Below, piece after piece: positions 15,841 to 30,100 of a stretch of 64,000 bases of DNA. How positions within the stretch are numbered: position 1 is the first letter of the stretch; each line of letters opens with the position of its first letter. Where the stretch lies: NCBI RefSeq assembly GCF_003991875.1, contig NZ_CP031423.1:2046001-2110000 (forward strand), given 5' to 3'. Made by a program: the position numbers and the translations under genes. The stretch is from Microbacterium lemovicicum. Its GTDB lineage: Bacteria; Actinomycetota; Actinomycetes; Actinomycetales; Microbacteriaceae. The notes beneath the pieces were generated by a model. That model was given only the letters and a program-made list of their open reading frames with translations, ran no database searches and had not been told where the DNA came from.

Positions 15841-15846
15841 AGAGTA
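15841..15846 (-). promoter_or_regulatory. -10 box upstream of DUF501
   Basis: TACTCT on the minus strand, six bases before the GTG start at 15834. It would allow DUF501 and the protease to be transcribed independently of divIC. Confidence 0.5.
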
Positions 15847-15888
15847 CCGGCGAGGCCGCGCGGGCCTCCCGCGGCGAGGCACTCGACG

Positions 15889-16437
15889 TCAGCCGGTGGG
15901 GGCCGGCGCCGGATCAGGGACGCCGATCTGCACGGGCACGGCGGTCTGCGCCAGCCCGCTCTCGGTGACCGAACGCACGAGCTGCGCCATCCAGTCGGAG
16001 CGGGTCTGCTCGACGGTGTCGCTGACCTCGGGCTTGTCCTGCGGAGCCAGCGAAGCGGGCAGGTCGTCGATGACGAGATAGAGCACCTCACCCGGGCGCG
16101 TGTAGTACAGCCGCTCACGCGCCTGCGCGGTGATGTACGCCGAGTCCTTCCACTGCTCCTGCTGCGCCTCGAGCGCGGAGACCTCGTCGGCCGTCACGGA
16201 TACGGCGTCCTGCAGCGCGGCGATCTGCTGGCGCTGCGAGACGTAGGTGCCGATCGTGGGCACCAGCACGAAGGCGGCGAGCACCACGAGGCCCATCATG
16301 ATCACCATGAAGCCGGAGAGGCGGAGGTTGCCGAGCCACCCGCGCACGTCGACACCGCCGGCCGCGGCATCCGTCGTCCTCCTGCGGGGACGGGAAGGGG
16401 GAGCCGTCCGATCAGCCACGGCTCCCCCTCTCGTCAT
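15889..16437 (-). CDS. Septum formation initiator (DivIC/FtsB family)
   Basis: A 182-residue bitopic division protein. A basic cytosolic N-terminus (about 1-38) is followed by a transmembrane segment (about 41-62) and a coiled coil (QQIAALQDAVSVTADEVSALEAQQ), then the family motif AQARERLYYTRPGEVLYLV. DivIC/FtsB proteins link early and late divisome components at the septum. The C-terminal extension is Pro/Ala-rich. It lies 12 bases after enolase, in the conserved eno-divIC-DUF501 order, and probably shares its mRNA. The start is the ATG at 16437; a GTG at codon 7 is an alternative. Confidence 0.92.
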   Translation of the reverse strand: MTRGGAVADRTAPPSRPRRRTTDAAAGGVDVRGWLGNLRLSGFMVIMMGLVVLAAFVLVPTIGTYVSQRQQIAALQDAVSVTADEVSALEAQQEQWKDSAYITAQARERLYYTRPGEVLYLVIDDLPASLAPQDKPEVSDTVEQTRSDWMAQLVRSVTESGLAQTAVPVQIGVPDPAPAPTG

Positions 16438-16449
16438 GCCCTGCGGGCG

Positions 16450-18482
<2,033 letters not shown>

Positions 18483-18514
18483 GGCCACAGCCAATCCGTC
18501 GCGCCGGGGCCGTG

Positions 18515-19399
18515 TCAAGCGGCGCGGTCGCCGCGCAGGTGCGCGCGGGTGAGCTCCTCGTACTGCTCGTCGCTGAGGTCGTCGTAGGACTTCGCCTCCG
18601 TGCGGTCGGCGCGCATCCACCGCACCAGGAGGATCACGAGGATCGGCACGTCCACCGCCTCCGCGATGAACCAGAGCAGGTCTCCGGCGAGGTGCTGGTC
18701 GTGCAGCGGGGTCGGCCACCAGCCCGCCGTCCCCGCGACGCTCGCGCCGGCGTCGATGACGGTGTCGTTCAGGCGGAGCAGGATGCCCGGGATGGAGTCG
18801 ATGACGAGCTCCACGAACGCGAGGAGGAATTCGATGGTGATGAACATGCCCGTGTGCACGGCGCCCAGCGCCCCCATCGGAAGCACCATCGCCAGGCCCA
18901 CCAGCGGCGTGATGACGCCCAGGCCGGCGTCGGTCCACGGCGTCGTGCGCATCACTCCGGCGAGGGGCGTGAGGAAGAGGCAGAACACCGCCGCGATGAA
19001 GATCGTCGCGAAGATGGCGTTTCCGAACAGCCGCACGGGGCGTGAGCGCAGCAGGGCTGCGACGCGCGCCTCGGCGGCGGGACCACCGGCGCGGACGATG
19101 AGGTCGAGCGGCGCGCCGGCCGCCACGCCGGCCGGCACCGCGAAGATCAGGAGCGCGATGCGGGTGGTGAAGGCGAAGCGGAGGTCGGCGGACTCGGTGC
19201 CGAGGAAGCCCAGCTCGATGACGGCGTAGGAGCCGACGCCCAGGATCAGGAAGCCCAGGGTGCGCCGGAGCGGCCACGAGCCTCCGCGACGACGCACGCG
19301 CGCCACGCCCCACAGGTATGCCGCGACCGCGACGAGGATCACGCCGATCGCGAGGGGATCGGCGCGCCAGGTGAGGAGGAGGTCTGCGAGCGGAGGCGT
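18515..19399 (-). CDS. CtaG-like cytochrome c oxidase assembly protein, apparent ACG start
   Basis: A polytopic membrane protein with about seven transmembrane segments, resembling the COG3336/CtaG family involved in copper insertion into cytochrome c oxidase. The first usual start is the GTG at 19342 (275 residues), but that cuts into the first transmembrane segment. The reading frame continues upstream as PPLADLLLTWRADPLAIG, a typical amphipathic lead-in, and contains no ATG, GTG or TTG. A -10 box TACAGT (19406-19411) stands exactly six bases before an in-frame ACG at 19399, the spacing of other leaderless genes here. I therefore give 19399 (294 residues) as the likely start, with less certainty than the gene itself. 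The C-terminus is charged. Confidence 0.75.
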   Translation of the reverse strand, partial: TPPLADLLLTWRADPLAIGVILVAVAAYLWGVARVRRRGGSWPLRRTLGFLILGVGSYAVIELGFLGTESADLRFAFTTRIALLIFAVPAGVAAGAPLDLIVRAGGPAAEARVAALLRSRPVRLFGNAIFATIFIAAVFCLFLTPLAGVMRTTPWTDAGLGVITPLVGLAMVLPMGALGAVHTGMFITIEFLLAFVELVIDSIPGILLRLNDTVIDAGASVAGTAGWWPTPLHDQHLAGDLLWFIAEAVDVPILVILLVRWMRADRTEAKSYDDLSDEQYEELTRAHLRGDRAA

Positions 19400-19460
19400 G
19401 AGCGCACTGTAGGTCGCGGGTCTATGAGCGAGCCCTGGATGCGCGGCCCGTCGTGACCGC

Positions 19461-19500
19461 CCCTGCCGGTCACCGGGGACGACCCCCTGCCGGTCACCGG
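19461..19500. repeat. Two direct copies of CCCTGCCGGTCACCGG
   Basis: Identical 16-base units at 19461-19476 and 19485-19500, 24 bases apart. Each holds the inverted repeat CCGGT-C-ACCGG. They lie between the divergent CtaG-like gene and the permease, just upstream of the permease -10 box, and are possible operators. Confidence 0.7.
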
Positions 19501-19507
19501 CGATGAG

Positions 19508-19513
19508 TAAGGT
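19508..19513 (+). promoter_or_regulatory. -10 box of leaderless APC permease gene
   Basis: TAAGGT, six bases before the GTG at 19520. Confidence 0.55.
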
Positions 19514-19519
19514 GTCGCC

Positions 19520-20764
19520 GTGTCCTCCCCCGGTCTGCAGCGGAGCCTCGGCCTCGGCGATGCGGTCTTCCTCGGTCTGGGATCGATGATCGGCGCCGGC
19601 GTCTTCGCGGTGTGGTCACCGGCAGCGGATGCCGCGGGCACCGGACTGCTGTGGGGACTCGCGATCGCCGCCGTCGTGGCGTTCGCGAACGCCACCTCGT
19701 CCGCGCAGCTCGCCGCCGCCCACCCGACCTCGGGCGGCACCTACGCGTACGGCCGGGCGGAGCTCGGCCCCTGGTGGGGCTTCACGGCCGGCTGGGGCTT
19801 CGTGATCGGCAAGACGGCGAGTTGCGCGGCGATGGCGCTGACCTTCGCGGCCTACGCCGCCCCGGCGGGGTGGGAGCGGCCCGTGGGGATCGCGGCGGTC
19901 ATCGCCCTGACGGCGACGAACCTCTTCGGCATCACGCGCACGGCCCTGCTCACACGCATCGTCGTCGTGCTGGTGCTGCTGTGCCTGACCGTGGCCGTGG
20001 TGGCCGCGGCATCCGCTCCTCGTGGCCCTGTGGCCCCCGTCGACGCGGTCGACGGGGGCTCGTACGGCATCTTGCAGTCGGCCGGGCTGCTGTTCTTCGC
20101 CTTCGCCGGATACGCGCGCATCGCCACGCTGGGCGAGGAGGTGCGCGACCCGGCCCGCACGATCCCCCGCGCCATCACCCTGGCCTTCGCCGGCGCCGTC
20201 GTCGTCTACGCCGTCGTCGGGGTGGCGGTGCTCTCGGCGCTCGGGCCCGCGGGGGTCGCGGCATCATCCGACCCGCTGGCTGCCGCGGCGTCGGCCGGAG
20301 CGGCGTGGACGACGCCGATCGTCCGGATCGGAGCGGCCGCGGCATCCCTCGGCGCGCTTCTCGCGCTCATCGCGGGCATCGGGCGCACGACCTTCGCCAT
20401 GGCGCGGGAGGGCGACCTCCCCCGCGCGCTGGCGGCTGTGCACCCGCGCCGGCACGTGCCGCACCGTGCAGAGGTGGCGGTCGGCATCGCGGTCGTCGCC
20501 CTGGTGGCGTTCGCCGACCTGCGCGGCGCCATCGGATTCTCCTCGTTCGGCGTGCTGCTGTACTACCTGGTCGCCAACGTCGCCGCCGCACGGCAGGGCG
20601 CCGCGGCCCGTCGCTATCCGCGGGCGCTGCAGGTGCTCGGCGCGGCCGGCTGCGCGGTGCTCGCCGCCACCCTCCCCTGGCAGAGCGTCGTCGCCGGGCT
20701 CGCGGTCGTGGCGATCGGACTGCTCCTCCGGGCGGTGCGGCTCCGCATCACGCGAGCGGCTTGA
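19520..20764 (+). CDS. APC superfamily amino acid permease
   Basis: A 414-residue transporter with about twelve transmembrane segments. The first helix carries the unwound substrate-binding motif SMIGAGVFAVWSP typical of the APC fold. The second region has HPTSGGTYAYGRAELGPWWGF, and the sixth helix FFAFAGYARIATLGEEVRDPARTIPRAI, both APC hallmarks. Its substrate (amino acid or amine) cannot be told. The GTG start is fixed by the TAAGGT box six bases upstream. Its last 17 bases overlap the end of hisS on the other strand. Confidence 0.92.
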   Translation: MSSPGLQRSLGLGDAVFLGLGSMIGAGVFAVWSPAADAAGTGLLWGLAIAAVVAFANATSSAQLAAAHPTSGGTYAYGRAELGPWWGFTAGWGFVIGKTASCAAMALTFAAYAAPAGWERPVGIAAVIALTATNLFGITRTALLTRIVVVLVLLCLTVAVVAAASAPRGPVAPVDAVDGGSYGILQSAGLLFFAFAGYARIATLGEEVRDPARTIPRAITLAFAGAVVVYAVVGVAVLSALGPAGVAASSDPLAAAASAGAAWTTPIVRIGAAAASLGALLALIAGIGRTTFAMAREGDLPRALAAVHPRRHVPHRAEVAVGIAVVALVAFADLRGAIGFSSFGVLLYYLVANVAAARQGAAARRYPRALQVLGAAGCAVLAATLPWQSVVAGLAVVAIGLLLRAVRLRITRAA

Positions 20765-22031
20765 CCTGCAGGGTCTCCCGCGTCGCACCGGCCGCCGCGG
20801 TCGCGAACGAGGTGAACCCGTCGGCCGCCGATCGCTCCAGCAGCGCCTTGAGGTTCTTGGGGCGCCGCTCGAGCCGCACCCGGCCGCCGTCCGCCACCAG
20901 CTGGGCTTTGAGTGCGAGAAGGTCGGCGAGGGGCACGTCGGCGTCATGCACGATGACGACGGATGCCGCGGCATCCGTCTCCGGATCCTCGAGCAGGTCG
21001 ACCAGACGCTCGAAGCCGATGGAGAAGCCGACGGCGGGCACGTCCGAGCCGAGGAACCGCCCGATCATGCCGTCGTAGCGGCCGCCGCCGCCGAGGGAGT
21101 AGTCGACGCTCGGGTGCGCGAGCTCGAAGATCGTGCCGGTGTAGTAGCCCATGCCGCGCACGAGGAACGGGTCGAACACGAGGGGCGGCTCCCCCGCGCC
21201 GCGTGCGGCGGCGACCGCGGAGCCGATCGCGACGAGGTCGGCGATGACGGCGTCGGGTGCCCCCTCGGGCAGTGCGGCCCGGATCTGGCGCTCGCCGTAG
21301 GGGTGGTACTCCATCGTGCGGGGGCGGGTCAGGAACGCCTCGAACGCGTCGACCGCCGACGAGGTGGCGCCGCGGTCGCGGAGCTCGGCGACGACCCCCG
21401 TCGGGCCGATCTTGTCGAGCTTGTCGATGGTGATGAGCACGCCCGGCCGCTCGTCCGCGACGAACCCGAACACGTCGAGCATCGCGTCGAGCACGCGCCG
21501 GTCGTTGATGCGCACGGTCGCCCCCTCGAGCCCGAGCGCGTCGACGGCGTCGAGGGTGGCCGTGATGAGCTCGGCCTCGGCGCGGGTGGTCGCATCGCCG
21601 ATGACGTCGATGTCGCACTGCACGAACTGGCGGTAGCGGCCCTTCTGGGGGCGCTCGGCACGCCACACAGGCGCGGCCTGGATCGCGCGGAAGACGCCGG
21701 GGAGCTCGGTCCGGTGGCTGGCGTAGAAGCGCGCGAGGGGCACGGTGAGGTCGTAGCGCAGGCCGAGGTCGGCGAGCGCGGCCGGGTCGGCGGCGGCCGC
21801 GGCGATCGCGTCGGCATCGAGCCCGCGCTTCAGGACGTTGTAGGCGAGCTTCTCGTTGTCGCCGCCGATGCCGGCGTGGAGACGGTCGTAGTCCTCCATG
21901 ACGGGGGTCTCGATCTCGTCGAACCCGTGCGCGCGGTAGCGCTCGCGGATCACGGAGAGCACGCGCTCGCGGCGCGCCTTGTCGGCGGGGAGGAAGTCGC
22001 GCATGCCGCGCGGCGGGTTCACGGATGCCAC
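20748..22031 (-). CDS. hisS: Histidyl-tRNA synthetase
   Basis: A 427-residue class II aminoacyl-tRNA synthetase. Motif 2 (RAIQAAPVWRAERPQKGRYRQ), the histidine-specific GGGRYDGMIG, the conserved NPPRGMRDFLP at the N-terminus, and the YDLTVPLARF block are all present. The C-terminal anticodon-binding domain (about 330-427) starts at ASVVIVHDADVPL. The start is the GTG at 22031 because homology begins there; an upstream in-frame extension is unlikely. It lies 71 bases downstream of mazG. Confidence 0.95.
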   Translation of the reverse strand: MASVNPPRGMRDFLPADKARRERVLSVIRERYRAHGFDEIETPVMEDYDRLHAGIGGDNEKLAYNVLKRGLDADAIAAAAADPAALADLGLRYDLTVPLARFYASHRTELPGVFRAIQAAPVWRAERPQKGRYRQFVQCDIDVIGDATTRAEAELITATLDAVDALGLEGATVRINDRRVLDAMLDVFGFVADERPGVLITIDKLDKIGPTGVVAELRDRGATSSAVDAFEAFLTRPRTMEYHPYGERQIRAALPEGAPDAVIADLVAIGSAVAAARGAGEPPLVFDPFLVRGMGYYTGTIFELAHPSVDYSLGGGGRYDGMIGRFLGSDVPAVGFSIGFERLVDLLEDPETDAAASVVIVHDADVPLADLLALKAQLVADGGRVRLERRPKNLKALLERSAADGFTSFATAAAGATRETLQVKPLA

Positions 22032-22102
22032 TGCCCCATTCTTCCAGGCACGCCGCCCCACGGTGATCACGCCGGCTCTAGGAGAGGCGGGAATCTGCCG
22101 GG

Positions 22103-22825
22103 TCAGTGGGCCGGCGGGCGCTCCGCCGCGCGGACCTCGGCCTCCAGGCCGCGGAGCTGCACGCGCAGAGCGCGTTCGGCGTCCCAGCCGCGTGCGCGGG
22201 CGACGGCCACGAGATCCAGCAGAGCCGCGCCGAGGTCGGCCTCCGTGCCGGGTGCGTCTTCCGACTCCTCCCGGAGCGACGGGGCCGACACCCCCACCTG
22301 TGCCGCCTTGCCGAGCACCTTCTGCGCGAGCGCGAGCGACGGCATCCGCTCGCTCACCCCGTCCAGCACGCTCGTGCGCGTGTGCTTCTCCGCGGCTTTG
22401 GCCGCGTTCCAGTGCACGAGCACCTCCTCGGGCGTGTTCGCGACGGCGCCGGCGAACACGTGCGGATGCCGGCGCACCATCTTCTCGGTCAGGCCGCGCG
22501 CGACGTCGTCGATGTCGAACGGATCGTCGGGGTCGCGCGCGGCGATCTCGGCGTGGAACAGCACCTGCCACAGGAGGTCGCCGAGCTCCTCGCGGAGATC
22601 GGCGCGCGTTCCCTCCTCCACGGCGTCGATGAGCTCCGCGCTCTCCTCCACGAGGTACGGCACCAGGTCGTGGTGGCCGATCTGCTGCGTCCACACGCAG
22701 CGGTCCCGCACCGCGCGCATCGTCTCGGCGGCCTCGCGGAGGGCATCCGCGCCGGTGGCGCCGACCTCCGCCGGCGCGGACGGGAGACCGGATGCGGTCG
22801 GAGACGCGGCGTCGTCCATGGTCAC
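22103..22825 (-). CDS. mazG: Nucleoside triphosphate pyrophosphohydrolase MazG
   Basis: A 240-residue MazG that hydrolyses noncanonical or excess NTPs and dNTPs to monophosphates. The metal-binding helices are visible as EESAELIDAVEEG and LREELGDLLWQVLFHAEIA, followed by the linker EKMVRRHPHVFAG and a second, degenerate MazG half (about 140-230). The two-domain layout fits actinobacterial MazG. The GTG at 22825 overlaps the nhaA stop by four bases, so the two are coupled; an ATG two codons later is possible. Confidence 0.93.
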   Translation of the reverse strand: MTMDDAASPTASGLPSAPAEVGATGADALREAAETMRAVRDRCVWTQQIGHHDLVPYLVEESAELIDAVEEGTRADLREELGDLLWQVLFHAEIAARDPDDPFDIDDVARGLTEKMVRRHPHVFAGAVANTPEEVLVHWNAAKAAEKHTRTSVLDGVSERMPSLALAQKVLGKAAQVGVSAPSLREESEDAPGTEADLGAALLDLVAVARARGWDAERALRVQLRGLEAEVRAAERPPAH

Positions 22826-24018
22826 GTGATGCGGCTCTCGTCGGGAGTCAGGTGGTGGGGGTCGTTCTCAGCGGGGGCGGCGCCCAGCCGGCGGTAGTGC
22901 CGTGCGCGCAGCGATACCAGCACGGCCGCGAGGACGAGGGACAGGGCGGACCCGGCGAGCACGCCGAGCGTCGCCTCGTCGCGCACGAGGGCGTCGCCGG
23001 TGAAGGCCAGCTCCGAGAGCAGGAGCGACACGGTGAACCCGATGCCGCCGAGCGCGCCCGCGGTCAGCAGATCGGCGACGGTCAGGCGAGGCGCGTCACC
23101 CGTCCCGCCGATCCGCTGGGAGATCCATCCCGCTGCCGTGATTCCCACGACCTTGCCCACGGGCAGCGCGACCAGCACGCCCCAGAACGCGGGCGACAGT
23201 TCACCGGGCGACACCCGGGGGATCACCACGAGTGCCGCGGAGAAGGCGAAGAGCGGCAGGATGATCGCGTTCACCCACGGCTCGAGGACGTGCCGCGCGC
23301 GCAGCGCGGGTCGCTGAACCATCGCGAGTCCGAGCGCGACGCCGGCGATGGTGGCGTGGACCCCCGACAGGTAGACCAGCACCCACGTCGCGACGGCGAG
23401 CACGATCAGCACGGCGACGATCACCGGCGCCCGCGGACCGCCGAGCTGCCTGCTCAGCAGGGCGAAGACCACCACCGATACGGCGGCGACGGCGAGCAGC
23501 AGGACGTTCACGCCCTCGGTGAAGAGGACGGCGATGAAGACGATGCCCACGATGTCGTCGAGGATCGCGAGGGCCAGCAGGAAGATGCGGATGCCGCTCG
23601 GCAGACCCTTGCCGAAGACGGCCAGAACACCGAGGGCGAAGGCGATGTCGGTGGCGGTCGGGATCGGCCAGCCGGACGAGGCGTCGGATCCGCCGGCGAT
23701 CAGCAGGAAGACCGCGATGGGGACGAGAACGCCGCCGGCCGCCGCGATGGCGGGCTGCAGCGCCTTGCGGGCGGAGTTCAGCTCGCCCTTCGTCAGCTCG
23801 AACTGCAGCTCCACGGCGACGACGAAGAAGAAGATCGCGAGCAGTCCGTCCTGCACCCAGTGCCCGAGTGACATCTCGAACACGCCGGGCACGCCGACGT
23901 AGGTGTCCTTCACGGCCACGACGGCATCGCCCCAGGGCGAATTCGCGAGAGCCAGGGCGAGCACGGCCGCGATGAGCAGCACGACGGCGGGGAAGCGGGC
24001 GGAACGGAGCAGAGACAT
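22822..24018 (-). CDS. nhaA: Na+/H+ antiporter NhaA
   Basis: A 398-residue electrogenic antiporter with about twelve transmembrane segments. The ion-binding aspartate pair is present in ALAILDDIVGIVFIAVLF, and the conserved PTATDIAFALGVLAVFGK precedes it. GLLAIFFFVVAVELQFEL is the typical second-helix block. It maintains sodium and pH balance at the cytoplasmic membrane. The ATG at 24018 is preceded by AAAGGA at five bases; upstream in-frame ATGs at 24024 and 24084 are alternatives. The gene is coupled to mazG. Confidence 0.94.
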   Translation of the reverse strand: MSLLRSARFPAVVLLIAAVLALALANSPWGDAVVAVKDTYVGVPGVFEMSLGHWVQDGLLAIFFFVVAVELQFELTKGELNSARKALQPAIAAAGGVLVPIAVFLLIAGGSDASSGWPIPTATDIAFALGVLAVFGKGLPSGIRIFLLALAILDDIVGIVFIAVLFTEGVNVLLLAVAAVSVVVFALLSRQLGGPRAPVIVAVLIVLAVATWVLVYLSGVHATIAGVALGLAMVQRPALRARHVLEPWVNAIILPLFAFSAALVVIPRVSPGELSPAFWGVLVALPVGKVVGITAAGWISQRIGGTGDAPRLTVADLLTAGALGGIGFTVSLLLSELAFTGDALVRDEATLGVLAGSALSLVLAAVLVSLRARHYRRLGAAPAENDPHHLTPDESRIT

Positions 24019-24139
24019 CCGCATCCTTTCGGTGGGGTCGGTCGACGTGACGCCGACCAGACTTCCCGGCACTCCGTCATCCATCGTAACGTGCGCCCGC
24101 GACCGGCCACCGCGGTCGGGGGCACCCCACCGGCGGCCC

Positions 24140-24145
24140 TACCCT
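24140..24145 (+). promoter_or_regulatory. -10 box of leaderless ppc promoter
   Basis: TACCCT, six bases before the ATG at 24152. Confidence 0.6.
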
Positions 24146-24151
24146 GGTGCC

Positions 24152-26815
<2,664 letters not shown>

Positions 26816-26850
26816 CGCGCGTCGCTGCCTCCGGCGGCGCAGCACGGGTC

Positions 26851-26856
26851 TACCGT
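26851..26856 (+). promoter_or_regulatory. -10 box of the zinc-ribbon-like protein gene
   Basis: TACCGT, seven bases before the ATG at 26864. Confidence 0.55.
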
Positions 26857-26863
26857 GTCAGCC

Positions 26864-27076
26864 ATGGAGCACATCGGCGTCTCCGCCCACGTGGTGATCG
26901 AATCCTGTCCGGCCTGCGGGTCGGTGGACGTCTGCACGCTCGAGCCGCGATGGTTCCGCGTCGAGGTCGATCGACGTGACGAGCTGCACGACGCGGCGCA
27001 CGCCGCACGGCACGATGACGGCCTGGCCGTCGAGGTGCGCTTCGCCTGCCGCGGCTGCGGCATCAGCTGGGACTGA
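26864..27076 (+). CDS. Small zinc-ribbon-like protein
   Basis: A 70-residue protein of unknown function. Two CxxC pairs, CPACG near residue 15 and CRGCG near the C-terminus, could bind one zinc ion in a ribbon fold. The region between is acidic and rich in His and Asp (RRDELHDAAHAARHDD). The leaderless promoter at 26851 supports it as a real gene. It stands alone between ppc and the convergent mfd. A role in nucleic-acid or protein contact is only suggested by the fold. Confidence 0.72.
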   Translation: MEHIGVSAHVVIESCPACGSVDVCTLEPRWFRVEVDRRDELHDAAHAARHDDGLAVEVRFACRGCGISWD

Positions 27077-27086
27077 CACCGCCGCC

Positions 27087-27134
27087 GGGATCGTGGCCTG
27101 GACCGTCGCCGAGATCGTTGCCTAGACCGTCGCC
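27087..27134. repeat. 24-base tandem duplication at the 3' end of mfd
   Basis: Two head-to-tail 24-base units (27087-27110 and 27111-27134) with three mismatches. The inner unit contains the last mfd codons and its stop (TAG, plus-strand CTA at 27122). In the outer copy the matching triplet has changed. Confidence 0.85.
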
Positions 27135-30100
27135 GAAGCCTCCGCCGCGGCATCCTTCGGCTCCGGCCACAGCGCGTCGAGGAGCTGACCCACCCACGCG
27201 ATGAGGTCGGCGTCGCGCATCGGCTCGCCGCCCGCGTTCGGCAGCGGCACCACGAGTGCGTCGCCGCTGGAGATCAGCTTCGCCTTCGGGTACAGCCGCT
27301 GCAGGCGCACCCGCATCGAGTCGGGCAGCACGGCCGGCGCGATGCGCAGGTTCGGACCCATCGCCACGACGTCGGCCAGCGACGCGCGTGCGGCGCGGCG
27401 ACGCAGACGGGCGACGGCGATGAGGCCGTCGACCTCGGCGGGCGGCTCGCCGTAGCGGTCCTGCAACTCCTCGATGACCAGGTCGATGGCGTCGGGCTTG
27501 GCCGACGCGGATGCCGCGGCCGACAGCTTCTGGTACGCCTCCAGCCGCAGGCGCTCGCTGTCGATGTAGCTCTCGGGTATGCGGGCGTCCACGGGAAGCT
27601 CGAGCCGGAGCTCGGCCGGACCGTCGGTCTCGTCGCCGCGGAAGGTGGCGACGGCCTCCCCGATCATGCGCAGGTAGAGGTCGAAGCCGACGCCGGCGAT
27701 GTGCCCCGCCTGCTCCGCACCGAGCAGGTTGCCGGCGCCGCGGATCTCGAGGTCCTTGAGGGCGACCTGCATGCCGCTGCCGAGGTCGTTGTTCACGGCG
27801 ATGGTCTCGAGGCGGTCGGCCGCGGTCTCGGAGAGCGGCTTGTTCTCGTCGTACAGGAAGTAGGCGTACGCCCGCTCGCGGGCACGGCCCACGCGGCCGC
27901 GCAGCTGGTGCAGCTGCGACAGGCCGTACTTATCGGCGCGGTCGATGATGATCGTGTTCGCGTTGGCGATGTCGAGCCCGGTCTCGATGATCGTCGTCGA
28001 GACCAGCACGTCGGCGCGGCGCTCCCAGAAGTCGTCGACGACGTTCTCCAGCGCCTGCTCCCCCATCTGGCCGTGGGCGACCGCGACGCGGGCCTCGGGC
28101 ACGAGCTCGGCGATGTGGGCGGCGACCCGCTGGATCGACTGCACGCGGTTGTGCACGTAGAAGACCTGGCCCTCGCGCAGCAGCTCCCGGCGGATCGCCG
28201 CCGCGACCTGCTTGTCGTTGCGCGGCCCGACGAAGGTGAGGATCGGGTGGCGGTCCTCCGGAGGCGTCTGCAGCGTCGACATCTCGCGGATGCCGGTCAC
28301 CGCCATCTCGAGCGTGCGTGGGATCGGCGTCGCGCTCATGGCGAGGATGTCGACGTTCGTCTTGAGCTTCTTGAGCTTGTCCTTGTGCTCGACGCCGAAC
28401 CTCTGCTCCTCGTCGATGATCATGAGGCCGAGGTCCTTGAAGAGCACGCCCTCGGTGAGGATGCGGTGGGTGCCGATCACCATGTCGACGGTGCCGTCGG
28501 TGATGCCCGCGAGCGTCTCCTTGACCTCCTTGTCGGTCTGGAAGCGCGACAGCGCGCGCACCTGGACCGGGAAGCCGGCGAAGCGCTCGGTGAACGTCTC
28601 GATGTGCTGCTTGACCAGGAGCGTGGTCGGCACGAGCATGGCCACCTGCTTGCCGTCCTGGATCGCCTTGAACGCGGCGCGGACGGCGACCTCGGTCTTG
28701 CCGAAGCCGACGTCGCCCGACAGCAGACGGTCCATCGGGATCGGCTTCTCCATGTCGGCCTTGATCTCGTCGACCGTCTGGAGCTGATCGGGCGTCTCGG
28801 CGAACGGGAAGGCCTCCTCCAGCTCGCGCTGCCAGGGGGTGTCGGGCCCGAAGGCATGCCCCTTGGAGGCCATGCGCGCCGAGTAGAGCTTGACCAGCTC
28901 GACGGCGATGTCGCGGACCGCCTTGCGGGCGCGACCCTTGGCCTGGGCCCAGTCGCTGCCGCCCATCTTCGACAGGGTCGGAGCCTCGCCCCCGACGTAG
29001 CGCGAGAGCAGGTCGAGCTGGTCGGTGGGCACGAACAGCTTGTCGCCCGGGTAGCCGCGTTTGGCGGGCGCGTACTCGATGACGAGGTACTCGCGCGTCG
29101 TCTTGACGGCGTTGCGCCCTCCGGTCGACACCTCGCGCTGGCTCAGCTCCACGAAGCGGCCGATGCCGTGCGTGGCGTGCACGACGAAGTCGCCGGCCTT
29201 GAGCTGCAGCGGGTCGACCACGTTGCGGCGGCGCGAGGCGAGCTTCTTCACCTGACGCGAGTCGCCCCCGATCGTGCGGCCGTAGAACTCGGCCTCGGTG
29301 AGCACGGCGAGCTTCGCGTCGGGCACCTCGAAGCCGCGCTCGAGCACCGCGGTGACGGCGTGCGCCACGCCGGGCTCCGGCGGCTCGAGGACGTGCTCGA
29401 CCTTGCGCGCGGCGATGCCGCGCTCGGCGAGGACGTCACGGGCGCGGTCGACGAGGCCCGTTCCGGAGGCGGCCACCACCACGCGCCAGCCGTCGGCGAG
29501 CAGCTCGCCGATGTGCGCGGTCGCGCCGTCGACGTTGCCGTGGAAGCTCGGCACCGCGGCACCGGGCACGCGGATGAGCGCGGCCTGCTCGAGGGCGACG
29601 TCGATGTCGAGGAGGCCCTCCGCCGTGGCATCCGCCGCACCGGAGTCGAACGTGCTCATCGTCCACCACACGCCGTCGCGGTCGCGCGCGGCGTCGCGGA
29701 GGGCCGGCAGCGTGAGGAAGTCGCCGGCACCGAGATCGACCGGGGTCTCCGCGCCGGCGGTGGCGGCGTTCCACGCGGCCTCGAGGAACTCGCGGTTCGT
29801 CTCGCCGAGCGTGCGCGCACGGGTGAGCGAGCGCTCGGGGTCGACGAGGGCGACCGCCGAGCGGGGCGGGAGGTAGTCCGCGAGCGTCACGACACGGTCG
29901 ACGAGCACCGGGGTGAGTGATTCCATGCCCTCGACCGGAATTCCCTCGGCCATCTTCTCGAGCATGCCGCGGATGCCGGGGAAGTCGCTCATGAGACCCC
30001 GCGCGCGCGAACGCACGCTGTCGGTCAGGAGCAGCTCGCGGCTGGCGGGCAGCTCGATGCCCGCCACGTCTCCCGGGAGAGATCGCTGGTCGGCGACGGA

